NCBI GenBank assembly: GCA_902728285.1
Contig: CACVBU010000354.1
Coordinates: 566,717-630,716 of the forward strand
Direction: 5' to 3'
Length of the DNA stretch: 64,000 nt
Origin: Clytia hemisphaerica
Lineage: Eukaryota; Cnidaria; Hydrozoa; Leptothecata; Clytiidae
Made by a program: the position numbers and the translations under genes. Under the pieces are notes generated by a model, which had not been told where the DNA came from, did not search any database, and saw only the letters and a program-made list of their open reading frames with translations. This document shows positions 23,294 to 34,600 of this stretch, piece by piece. Each line of letters opens with the position of its first letter. The first letter of the stretch is position 1.

Positions 23294-25508
23294 ATGCCTC
23301 GAAGTAGATCAAATTCTCGCTCGAGGAGTCGTAGTACATCACCCAAGAAAAGAAAAAGTAAGGTAAGAGCAGGATGGCATCGTTTTCAAACTTTTTTTAA
23401 ATACAGCAGTTTTGATTTGGCACTGTTTCCAATTGTGATAATTATATTTTGTTTATCTTGTCTTATTTCAACTGGGCTTTCTAGCCTTTCTATTGTAGCC
23501 GTCTATAGCTAATTGGTCTAAGTAAATCTCTCATTCTTTTTTTGTGTAATTTCAGGATCGGGAAAGAGAGCGTGATAGAGACAGAGATCGGGATCGGCAT
23601 AAGAGAAGCAGTCATCGCCATCGTAGTCGGTCACCTGCTCGATCTAAAAGAAGAAGTCGCAGCAGATCACCAAGTGTTGATCGGTTTGGACGGTCCACCA
23701 AACGCAGGGATAAATTTGCTGATGAAGATGATGATACCAGAGTGGAACCAGGAATGAAAAATGAAGAGATGGAAAGACAAAGAAAAATGTAAGCCAAGTC
23801 TTAGCCGAAATTATCTTTTCAACAAGGTTCTGATTCCAGCTGATTCTGTTTTCCCATCAAGATCAAAAATATACTAAAATGTACAGACTATCAATGTTTT
23901 TTTTGGAATTTTATAAAAATGTTGTTCCCGTATACGCTGGTATACGTGATATCAACCTATCTGTTGTGTTTAAGATCTCTCATCAAATTTTATATGAAAT
24001 TGATGCTTTAGTGGTATTTTTTAGCCTTCTTTGAATGTGAACTGAATTATGATATGTTCGTCCTGACAGGACAAAAATAAATCATCAATCACTGATTCTA
24101 TATGGCTGTAATTTTACAAGCATCTTGTAAATGTGTCCTGTTCGCCCTTTTGATGTTGTAACATCAAAAACTATATGAAGTTTGTTATTGCTTTTTCAGT
24201 CGAGCAACAGAGATGCAAGCGAAATTTATTGAAGAAGAAACGCAAAGGCGAATCGAAGATGTGGTCATGAAGAGAGTAGAAGAGGAGTTAGCTAAACGAA
24301 AAATCGATGTTGATGAAGAAGTGATGCGGAAAGTAGAAGAAGCCAAGAAACACGTTGAACATCATTTGGAAGGCGAATACGAACGAAGGACGAAAGAAAT
24401 TGCTGAACAGTTCAAATTGAAAGAAGTACGTTTTCACTTTATTTAGGATGTTAGATTGGTTCTTTGAATTCATGATATGCACCACTGGAGAGTCTTCTGA
24501 GAACTTTTAGAATTTTCCACCCAATACGTCACTTAAACAATAGAAAAAGTGACGTATTGGGTAAAAAAACAAACAGAAAAGTTGCATAATTTCATAAGTC
24601 ATTGCAGTGGTGTGTAAGAGAAAGATTCGAATTTCGGGTGGGGGGGATCTAGTTGATTTCAACTTAAGGGATTAATGTTTCAGTTCGGACTACAAAAAAA
24701 ATTCAAATAATAGAGGTTCGACGAATAAGAGAGTGTTGACTTTAACACATTTCCAGCCAAGTCAAAGACTTCATTACTCAATTCCTAGAGAAATATGGGA
24801 AACAAATAATGCAATTCCATTTTTAAGCAATATTCTTTTTGGAGTCTTTGTTCACACAGCAATAATATTTCTTCCTTTTGTAGGAGCAATTAAAACAAGA
24901 AATCGAAAGGCTGAAAAAGGAAATCGACCTAGCCTATTTGAAAGTCCAAGATACAGAGAAAAAATTGGTAAGTTTCTTAACTATAAATGAAAGAATTTTC
25001 GATATTTATTAGTTCTGAATCCTTCCCTGTGTTATACATTTGAATTGCTATTCGCAACGAGATGCAGCTATCCAATATTGACAACTCCACAAATGGCGAA
25101 AGTGGAAATGAGACTAGAAGTTAACTTAATAACGGGAGTGGTTGCACCGTAATGCCTTCGCCTTTTGAATCGCCCTCAATACTGACAGCAATAATTGCAA
25201 AAATCCTTATTACTGAATTACTCTTGATTCTTTCTTTAACACTGAGACAGACATAAAAAGAGACTGATGCCGTAAATAGTTGTCCTTATTTATTTCAACC
25301 CTATCTTTTGACTCAATTGATTGATTTTTTTTCTTACTAGGCCGAAGAACGACTCACTATGCTCGAAAAACAGCGTGGCTTAGAGGACGAAAAACGACAA
25401 ATCGAAGCGGACTTTAAGAAAAACGAAAGAAAAGCACAAGAAGTGATATTAAATAAAAAGAACTCGAGACCAAAATTGTCTTTTGGATTGAAAAGCCTAC
25501 CCAAATAA
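23294..25508 (+). CDS. ARGLU1: Arginine and glutamate-rich protein 1 (ARGLU1), 5 coding exons
   Basis: Coding exons: 23294-23362, 23556-23788, 24200-24425, 24884-24967, 25341-25508. All junctions are GT/AG and in phase, giving 259 residues (human 273). Known role: a nuclear speckle protein that modulates alternative splicing and works with Mediator/MED1 and nuclear receptors. Seen: residues 1-60 are Arg/Ser-rich (MPRSRSNSRSRSRS; DRERERDRDRDRDRH), then a short segment with DRFGRST. The conserved MERQRKIR and IEEETQRRIE mark the start of a long Glu/Arg/Lys coiled coil, and the end is the family signature SRPKLSFGLK. The RS part is about 20-30 residues shorter than in vertebrates. A poly(A) signal AATAAA is at 25791. 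Two near-copies of a ~33 bp word lie in the 3' region (25568 and 25622). Confidence 0.96.
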
Positions 25509-25800
25509 AATGAATGTCCGGGTAAGATTATGTGTTAGATGGACACTGTAAATATGTTATCTGATAAATGGTCATAAATTGAACGAACATTTCGTGTATT
25601 GTTGACACGATGTCACGTCTAATGGTCATAAATTGAACGAACATTTCGTGTATACTTTACATGATTTCTTGGAGAGGTACTACTGGGGGATTACGTCGTA
25701 AGTTTTAAAATCACATTTTTTCTTTAAAATTTATTATTTTATTTGGATATTATGTATATTTTTATTCTTTTTACAAAATATGTTAAAAGTAATAAACAAC
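25509..25800 (+). terminator. ARGLU1 3' untranslated region with poly(A) signal
   Basis: Non-coding. The word ATGGTCATAAATTGAACGAA followed by CATTTCGTGTAT occurs twice, about 54 bp apart. The AATAAA at 25791-25796, in AT-rich sequence, is the likely polyadenylation signal. Confidence 0.6.
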
Positions 25801-27417
25801 GTTCTATCTTTATTGTCTTTCTTTATCATGTCTTTTTTGACATGGTAAGCTTCCCACAAATGTGATGTGCTGAATAATTAATTTCAACCCATTCACTGCC
25901 TAGGGTCAAAATACCGGTACAACCTGGTACAACCTCTTGAGATGGCTAAAACTTTTGATACCATAACTTTTTTTATTGCATTTTTGAAATCTTCATGAAA
26001 TCCAGCTTCGATCGTCGACGGTTGGAGATGGGGTTATTTCAGATTTGGGGGATTTTCCGATTTTTCTGAAAAGATAACGAAGTAAAAAGCAGCGAACTTA
26101 ACACGTTCCTAGTGCCATCTATTGCTTCTAATGCCTACATATGAATTGTATTTCAATTGACAATAAGTGTTGAAAAAATCGTTAGTAAAAGGAACCCTTG
26201 ATAAATTCTATCGACTCACTCAAAAACTGTGCACTGTAAGGGTTTCGACCAAAGGGTTTCAGCAAAGATGAGAAAAATTGCACTCGGGTGTAAAATTTCG
26301 AAAATGTGACCATATTTAACCTGAAAATGGTCAAAAGTTTACAAGAAAATGCACTGTAAGGGTAGATTTTTCGCTCAAATTTGCTCAAAACTTTCTCTGC
26401 ACTGTAAGGGTCCGATTTCAAAGGCCAAATTTTTGGCCGCACGTATGGTCGTTTTTGAATCAAGGGTGGGGGGACCCCGGATTAGGATTTAAGGGGTGCC
26501 CTACGAAAACCTATTCCTTTTCGGAATTTCGGAAGCTGGTCTATGTCTGATTTATGTTTGATTAGCAAGTAAAAACCCGAAATTATATTCTTTACTACAT
26601 TTACACAAGAAAAAGCAAAGTGCTAGTTTTTTTGGAAAAAGAAAATTGCAGCTGTTTTAATTCTAACTTTGTTTTGAATACTAGGGAAAGGTATTCTTTT
26701 GAACTTACTTGCCAAATCTAACATGGCAAATTATCAAGATGGTGCCATAGGAAACTCGTCTCCAGTGTCCCAAAGTTTGTTATTGAAAGAATTTTTTTAT
26801 AAGAACATAAGAAACGTTTTCACACAAAAATAATCAAAGAAAATCTTGAAAAGTTAAACTCTGTTCATGCAAGATGAATGAGTGCAGTTTTCGCTCAAAT
26901 TTGGACGGGAGAAATCATTGTTTTATTGTATTGTGATATGACGGTGGTTGGTATAGCTTAGTGGAGGGTTTAAGTGAATTTTAATTACCGTATTTCAAGA
27001 TCAGCGTTTCATGGTTGTTTGTTTCTTACAAAAGAAATTGTTTGTCAAATAGAAAAGGAATTGGTTAGCGTTAGATGCTATTATCACATCTTTTCGGATT
27101 AGTCGGACCTTCTTCACTAAGATTACATCACTGTTTCGAACATAGACTGTAATGAGACAAGGAGCCTGGAAACGAATTTGGTTATTTTGACAGTCGTTAT
27201 ATAAGCGAAGTTCTCCCCAATCATAAACTTGGAAAAATATTTAAAAAATGTAGATTATCCTAGTGCTTGTGTTGTAGTCTAAGAATTACTGGATCTTTTT
27301 CATTGTTTTTAAGAAATGCAAATTTACTGGCATCAAAGACTTCAGCTTAACCATGTTTTACAAGTATGGTAAGTTCTTTTCTAAGCTTGCAACACAATGT
27401 TGTTTGAGCGTTCATCT

Positions 27418-27687
27418 AACGTTGTAATGATGTTAGTAGACTGGCACGCCAGTCGGGCTGGAACAGTATCACGCGGGAAAAGTGAGCGTAGGAGTTAGGT
27501 AAGCGTAGTAAGAAAATTTGTCGGCGGCAAGGGCTGAAAACTGTTAATCAGCAGCCTCTCACCAACTTTTGCTCGTTCTCCTACGCAGCTCCTATTCTAG
27601 CAAACGCCCGCCGCCTTTATGTTCCCGCCCTCTGACATGATTAATTAACAGAATAGTTTGCTAGTCTAAGATGTTAGGAACGTTAGA
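27418..27687. mobile_element. Possible MITE with GC-richer interior
   Basis: The left end TAACGTTGTAATGATGTTAG then TAGAC is mirrored imperfectly at the right by GTCTAAGATGTTAGGAACGTTA. The interior is distinctly more GC-rich than its surroundings (CCCGCCGCC-type words). Ends are imperfect and no clear target duplication is visible. Confidence 0.5.
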
Positions 27688-28042
27688 CGGACGTCAACAT
27701 TTTGTGACGGTGTGTAGCGTATTTTGTATTTTCCGGAAATTTAGATTACTGCTTGGTCGCAACAAAACTATGATTTTTCTGTTGTTAGACAAAATGTTTC
27801 TTGAGTCTGAAAATGTTGAGAATTGTAATGAAAGAGCTTGCAATGAGGAAACAAAATGAAGACGATTATTTTGTCTTCTACGACCAAATATAATGAAAAA
27901 ATTAATAAGAAATAAGGTTGATTAAACTGTGAATATCACAGATCGATATTTTATTTAGCCAGAAAAAAAAGTAACAATGACAATCTAGAACCTGAATGGA
28001 GCCCAAACCAATTATCTCAAAATATAACATACAGATCTTTCC

Positions 28043-28163
28043 AGACGGTCGTAATCGATGAAATCGATCATCGATTTAAATCGATAGCTTATCGTTATTA
28101 ATTGATGAACTAGATATTGATTAGTATCGATTAGCTATCGATTTTATCGATTACGACCGTCTG
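28043..28163. mobile_element. Palindromic MITE rich in ATCGAT
   Basis: About 120 bp. The ends AGACGGTCGTAATCGAT are inverted at the right as ATCGATTACGACCGTCT, and much of the interior repeats ATCGAT/TATCGAT in both orientations. The direct repeat GATCTTTCC flanks it (28034-28042, 28164-28172). A 9-bp duplication is typical of MULE/MuDR-type elements. Confidence 0.8.
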
Positions 28164-28630
28164 GATCTTTCCATAGTTAGAAATCAGAATCATGGCGCAA
28201 TAAAAATGTTCATGCTCTATCGTCACAGGTCACATTTCTCAGAAAGCTAACTGTGATACTCGACCCTCTGAAAATAGGGGATAGCATACTAAAGAAAAAT
28301 GCTCTTTTGTAAACTTAGCACATCAAATTAAAACAGGAATACTAATTTTCAAAAGCTCAGATTCCGAACTAACCGAAGGGATAACGTTTTTTTCGATAGT
28401 TGTTGCCAAAGTTAGTAATTAAAAACCGCTACTTTTCAACGTCATCAAATGTCAAAGAATGATTATAATAATGCTAAAGGAATGCCGATATAATTATCTC
28501 TTGTTCATGCAAAGCAATTGATAACAAACATCAAAGTTGAACAGTATCGGTCTATAAAGAACATAGATTGCAACTTTGTATTTTTTGGTCAACTTTTGTT
28601 ATAGATTTTTTTTTTTAATCTACTTTGGAA

Positions 28631-31600
28631 ATGCTTCCTTCCTTATTAGCCTTCATATTCAACCTTCTCGTTATCTTGGACTTACAACACCAAACAGTTT
28701 GCTTTGAAGAATGCTACAAGAAGGATGTCAACAATCAATCGAACATGAATTGTAACGCCTCGCTGGCTCAGAAGAAATCTCGTAAGAAAGTTTTTTGAGT
28801 TTTAAGCCTGAAAATGTTCTTATTTCTGCCATTTTTTGATTCTTTGTAACCATTTCCCGAAATTGGTTTGTTTTAAAATTTTGCAAAGCTTTAAAATGTT
28901 CTTTTATAGTATGTTCTTTAAATACCTGTATTTTTATAAGAGTCCCCGCACCATAACTCGTTCCAGGGTTCTATTCATGTCCATCAGTAAAATCAAAAAA
29001 TATTGGTGCAAGTGCCCGGGGGGGCACTTAAGCAAAAATAGGTACGGGGACGTGCCGCTGGTCAGGGTACCTTTTTCAGTGTTGCAGAATTACTGACAGG
29101 GTATCTAAAATTGCAAAATTCTGATCTGACAGGGGCGCAATTTCATGATGTGTGTCTGACAGGGTCTGTTTTTGCCGTTTTTGCATGTAGAGTTCTTTTG
29201 CAAATCGTTTTGACGCAGCGGTGAGCAGGCTCCTGCGAGGGGCAAACAGCTTTTTGCAAATACTTATCGCACGGCCAACACAGGCGCTTTGCTGCTGTTG
29301 TCTCGCACCACACGCCCGCCATTGCGCCCTCTTAAACGGATCGAGACTAATTTAGGCTAATTTCAAAGATACCTCTATTGAACTATTTAGAATAAATGTT
29401 CAGCTGAATAGTGGTACTAACAACATTGTTTCCAGAAATTTTTTTTGAAAATTGTATTCTTTTCGAGTTCGAAATCGAAGACTTCTGAGTCTTGCAGGGA
29501 TCGTGCATCTCCCACACAAAGCGCCAGTAATGCTAGAGCGGGAATCGGAATCTTATGTGATCGTATGACCTTTCTAGCTTTGAAACACATTTTGTGGAAG
29601 TGCAGAGTGATGATTTTGAATAATATTAAAGATATGTTTACTTTGTAATTTCATAACTCTCGTCGTCGATTCTTTTGGTCGGTTTTCCAGGTATTGAGGT
29701 TTAATGTAGGCTGCTGGCATCCACTAACGGATTCGTGCTCCTTATAGACTACCTGTGGTTTTGTAGAGGTCTGCGATTCAGACTAGGTTTAATGAGGCCC
29801 CCCCCAGCGGTTTGCGTGATGGCGTGATTAGGGGTGCCGCTGGGGGGGCCTCTTTAATGTTTATGCAATGCTGTAGTTTTTTAGCCTGGAAATGTTGATA
29901 TCACGTTATATTTTACGAAAAACGCGAAAAACGTGTATAAAGAGTAGGTTTTTAACATAGAATCTGACAGGGTAGGTTTTCCAGGGTAGAATCTGACAGG
30001 GTATAGGTTTTTCACAGTAGAATCTGACAGGGTAGGTTTTTCATCAAATTTTTCTTCTGACAGGGTCTATTTTTCATCAAATTTCATTTCTGACAGGATC
30101 GACTTTTGAAACTCCAGCGGCACGTCCCCGTCGGTCGTCAAGGTCAGTGCCCCCCCCCCGGGTGCAAGTGGCTCTGAGGTTAGAGACTAGTACCAGGTGC
30201 TAGAGTTTGTGAATGCTTACTTTACTAAATTAAGCATATTTTCAATTTCATAATTGAAAAATGATAACTAAGGAAAGACTATATGTATTAAAGTTTAAGC
30301 GATGCTTCAAGAGTGCTCTACAAGGCGAAGGAAGGAGCATGATACAACTGATGATTGTATTAACATGAAACTTGAAGTACTCTGAAGCAAATTGTGTAAT
30401 TTTGTTCTGAAAATTGTAAGGAAAGACTTAAGGGCTTTAAGTCAATATTGAGTTTAAGTTAAAGCCCATATAGCTAAGGAGAGAAGTCTTCAGCCTTTTT
30501 CAAGCAAGAAAATGTGAAGCTTTAAGATTTGCACGGCTTTTGGAATGACGGATTGAATCTAATGCTTTCTTTATGGCGATGGATTTTACTTTTAAAACAG
30601 CGTCTATTTGAAAACAAACCTTTCGGGACTTTAAGCTCAATATATTAGGGCTATTAAGGTTTACTCTTACCAGTGATAAAATAGCGATCAATGTAGGGAT
30701 GGTGTGGTACATGGTTTTGTATATTTTATCGTTTTCTATACTACTACATAGGTTTACTCCACCTTCCCAATCATAAAGAGCCTTCCAACAAGAAAGACAA
30801 CATCTCTCGTTTCCTTGGTAACATCAACAATTATCCAACATTAAATGACCCTCGTTACGTCATTCAAAATGGTAGACATCCAACGATCATTTGGTGGACA
30901 AACTCGTTTTATCCGCATGATGAAAAAGACACCATTTTGCAATGTCCACGTGGTCCATGTCATGTGACCTCAAACAGAGAATATTATTGGTCAAATACAA
31001 CAAGAGCTTTTGTTTTCTATGGCACATCTTTTAGAGCAAATGATTTACCTTTGCCTCGATTGCCTCACCATGAATGGGCGTTAATTCATGAAGAATCTCC
31101 CAAAAATAATTGGATTTTGTCTGATCCTTTAGGTATAAGGTAAGCTCAGTATAAATAGTTTTCAGTACCTACGCATCCAAAAGTTGAAGCCCTCGAATGC
31201 TCTTAACATTTTGACTTTTACGTCTAAAATCTTCTTAAAATGTTTTTACTTTCACTATTTTGTGAGTATCTTTGTGCAATTTCCTCAAAAATTTGGTGTT
31301 TTAGAGCCCGTAAAGCCTAAACATGCTCTTAAAACTTGTTTTTAATATTTTGGCCATCGAAGCCTTGTGTTCTTATATAGTTTGTTCTTATAAAAAACCA
31401 GTAATGATTTTACCATGCCATTTCTAGCTTGTCAACCATACTTCTTACTCAACAAGAGAATTTATTAATAACGTTGGTTCAACCTTTCTTAGTCGCTTTC
31501 AGAATGATAAAAAAACGAGCTAAAGGACAGGGTTTGAGTTTGGGGATATTTGACATCGTGGGAATAACTGAATTCATTTTTTTCTCTCAGTGTTTTTAAT

Positions 31601-34600
31601 CACACGGCAACGTTCCGACGAGAATCAGATTACCCGTTAACGACACATTTTATTCGTGACGTTGACGAATGGTTTGACGAAGAGTATTACGTCACAACTG
31701 CTGACAAAAATAGGTTAGTCGAAGTATTTGTTTTCTAATGAGAGATTGCCACATCTGACATGAAGTATTTTCGACCTTGATTCAATATCTGAAACTTGTT
31801 CTGTTAAAAAAAACTGTATTTCATAAGAGCATCGAGTTTGAATTCTAGTTTAAAACCAATGCTACTACAATCATGGTCGAAATCTAAATTTTCGAAATTT
31901 GGAGTTCGGGCGAGAAAGTCGAACTTGGGCCATCTCTCAAAATTAATCGGATATTTCAATTTGGCTCGGGTTTATAGACCTCCAGGCTATACTAGTACAT
32001 AGCTTACACTAACATGCCACCGCAGCAATATAATATTTAAAGAATTCTATAATACTAGCCGTCCCGGCGTCGTCCGAGACGACTTCTTACTCCTTTTAAT
32101 ACGCTCGCTTCGCTCGCTTTTCTATTTTTCAGAAACTTGTAGGGATTTGTATACAAATGTACTTATTTTGCGAGAAGAAATGTTCTTAAATTTAGGCCTT
32201 TTTCGTAAAAATTGATGTTTAAAATTTTTAAGGGGACACTAAAATTAATGCACATTAAAAAATATGGTGAAAGTATTTTTAGTTGAATTTTGATTTTTCT
32301 TCTCCTTATTAAATTGTATAAATTTGTCATAATTTCTTTTGTTGAAAACCTTCAAACAATAATGTTCTTGACTCGCTAAAAATAATGCTCATGCAAATAT
32401 TTGTGAAAATTGAGTTAAAAATTTCTCGCGAGAAATCGGTCATACTTTAAACGTGCTTTATTTTGGGGTTTTGGGAGAGGAAAGACTATTATTTTCCTCA
32501 CGCAAGGATGAAGATAAAAAACAAATAGAAATTCAAATTCAGTATTAGAGGTACTTGGCAACACCGATCACTCCAAAGACCACAGTGCTTTACGGTGGAA
32601 TATAAAGAGTGCCTTTTTTCAATACCTCTTAACAGAGTCAACAATTATTTAACAATTAAACTCAATGCGTAAGTAAAAGCGTTTTCATTTTGCTATCTCA
32701 ATAGAACAAAAAATAGCAAACATTGATTAAAAAATTTCATAATTGAATTGGGAATAAGTCATCAACTTTTCTCATATTGTCAAGTCCATTAAATTGAAAT
32801 GTTTTTATCAGAGTATCAAATAGAAGGTAAATGTCATCGGAGCTTTATTAATCTCAAGGGTAATCATAAATATGATGTCTTTTTGAAAACTCAAATTTTA
32901 TCTTCGACGTATTCCCATGTGAATCAAAATTATTTCATAACCGACATAAACTTTTTTTAAAAAAACTATAAATTATGCTGATAGTGCTATTGCACAGTCA
33001 GTTGTGTTTCTCCATCAAGGAGAAATGTGCTCTCTTGAATGGAAGTGCACTTGGCGAATAGAATTGAATATACAATCAAAAAGGCGCGAAAAAAATTGCC
33101 GTGTATTTAAAAATCGCTAGCGAAAAAGCCTCATGCGAGAATGGGAGAGTTCCGATTTAAGCGTATTATAATATAGAAATTGTATAATCATAACAATGTC
33201 AATTGCAAGATTATAAGAAATGCATGGGGACAAAAAAATAGTAAGTAACTACACGTTTGGTTAAACGAAGAAATAAAAGATTTTCTTTTTTCCTGAAAAT
33301 AATAACAATAACTAACACTCCATCTAAATAAATAAAAACGATGGCCTAGTTATAATTAAGGTTTCGACGAAGACATGAAAAAATCTAATTAAAAAGAAAT
33401 GACTCTTATGTTTTGCAAGCTAAAGTGTATTCCACTTAAATTGGCATTCATTTTTGCTATCATGTGGAAACCATATCAGAGTAATTAGACTACTCGAGTA
33501 CCTAATAAACGTACAGTAGCGAATAAACGTACAGGGTCGAAAATGGAGGCATGCAAACCTAATTGAAGGATCTTTTTAATGAGGTTAGGGGGTAAATGTT
33601 GGGTAATTTGCTTTCTTTTGACGAGTAGAACAAACCTCAAAAGTCAAAGATGGATATTTATCATTAGAAACAAAAGTAGGCACTTGAAATTGAGGAAAAT
33701 TTTTGTTAAAATTAATAAACGTACATGTACGTTTATTAGATACCCGAGAGTATCTTCCTTGAGAGTGGTTTGTACATGGTAGCAAAACAAACTTCCAATT
33801 TACATGGAATAGATTTTAAATGTAAGATGGGTTCAAGAAACGAGCTTGTCGGAACAGGTTGACGAGATAAAGCTTTTAATGCTTTAAAGATTGAAACATA
33901 AAAGATAATCAGGAATAATTAATTGATTTGATTATTGATTGATTTAATTACTGATTGATTGATTGATTGATTGATTCTCTATTGCTACTTTGCCTAATAA
34001 ACAATAGTCAAGAGGATACTGCGGATAAAATTTATCAAAAAGTTCTGCGCCATCTTAAATAGGACGAAATAGAAACCAATCCTAGCTAAGGCCCGGACTC
34101 CACTTGCCTACGCTTTGATTGTACTTCTCAAGCAAAATCTTTTATGTTGTTGGTCAAAAGAAAAATAAAGATATGCCATTGTGGTCCATTCAGACGTACA
34201 GTCGAGAAAAGTTGAAATGCGCCTAATTTTTTTTAAAGTGCATAGTACTTTTTCATGATGCAATCTTTTCTCCAAACTAAAAGCTGATTGAATCTATTAA
34301 GATGATCGCAGCGCAGACAATGAAGAGATGTGCCTTCAGGAAGCTAGACTTTTTGAGTTTATAGCTATATACTTTCACTTTATGGTGTTTCTGTATGACT
34401 GTCTGTGTGCCTAGTCTAACCACCGTTAAATGCCTTCGGGAAGGTCCCTCCTAACTTGGAAAGCCAGAATTGGAGCTATTTCACCAAACTACTGGAGCGC
34501 AAGTTATTACGTAGGCTATCACAACTGAAAAAGTTGAATGTATGCGCCTATACAAATTTTTTCAGGTTTTCCAAATAGATTTACCACACTGAAACTGAAC

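Larger units (their letters stand above)
25801..28630. other. Intergenic, repeats only
   Basis: Between ARGLU1 and the fucosyltransferase. Visible items are three copies of GCACTGTAAGGGT (26229-26410), a possible MITE at 27418-27687 and a short palindromic MITE at 28043-28163. No exon was recognised. The 93-codon frame at 26182-26463 (minus) covers the GCACTGTAAGGGT repeats, and its PYS.. residues are translated from them. Confidence 0.45.

Noticed and set aside
33927..33976. Possible CRISPR-like or other ordered array
   Set aside because: It is a plain ATTG microsatellite without spacers. No CRISPR-type array is present anywhere in this eukaryotic window.
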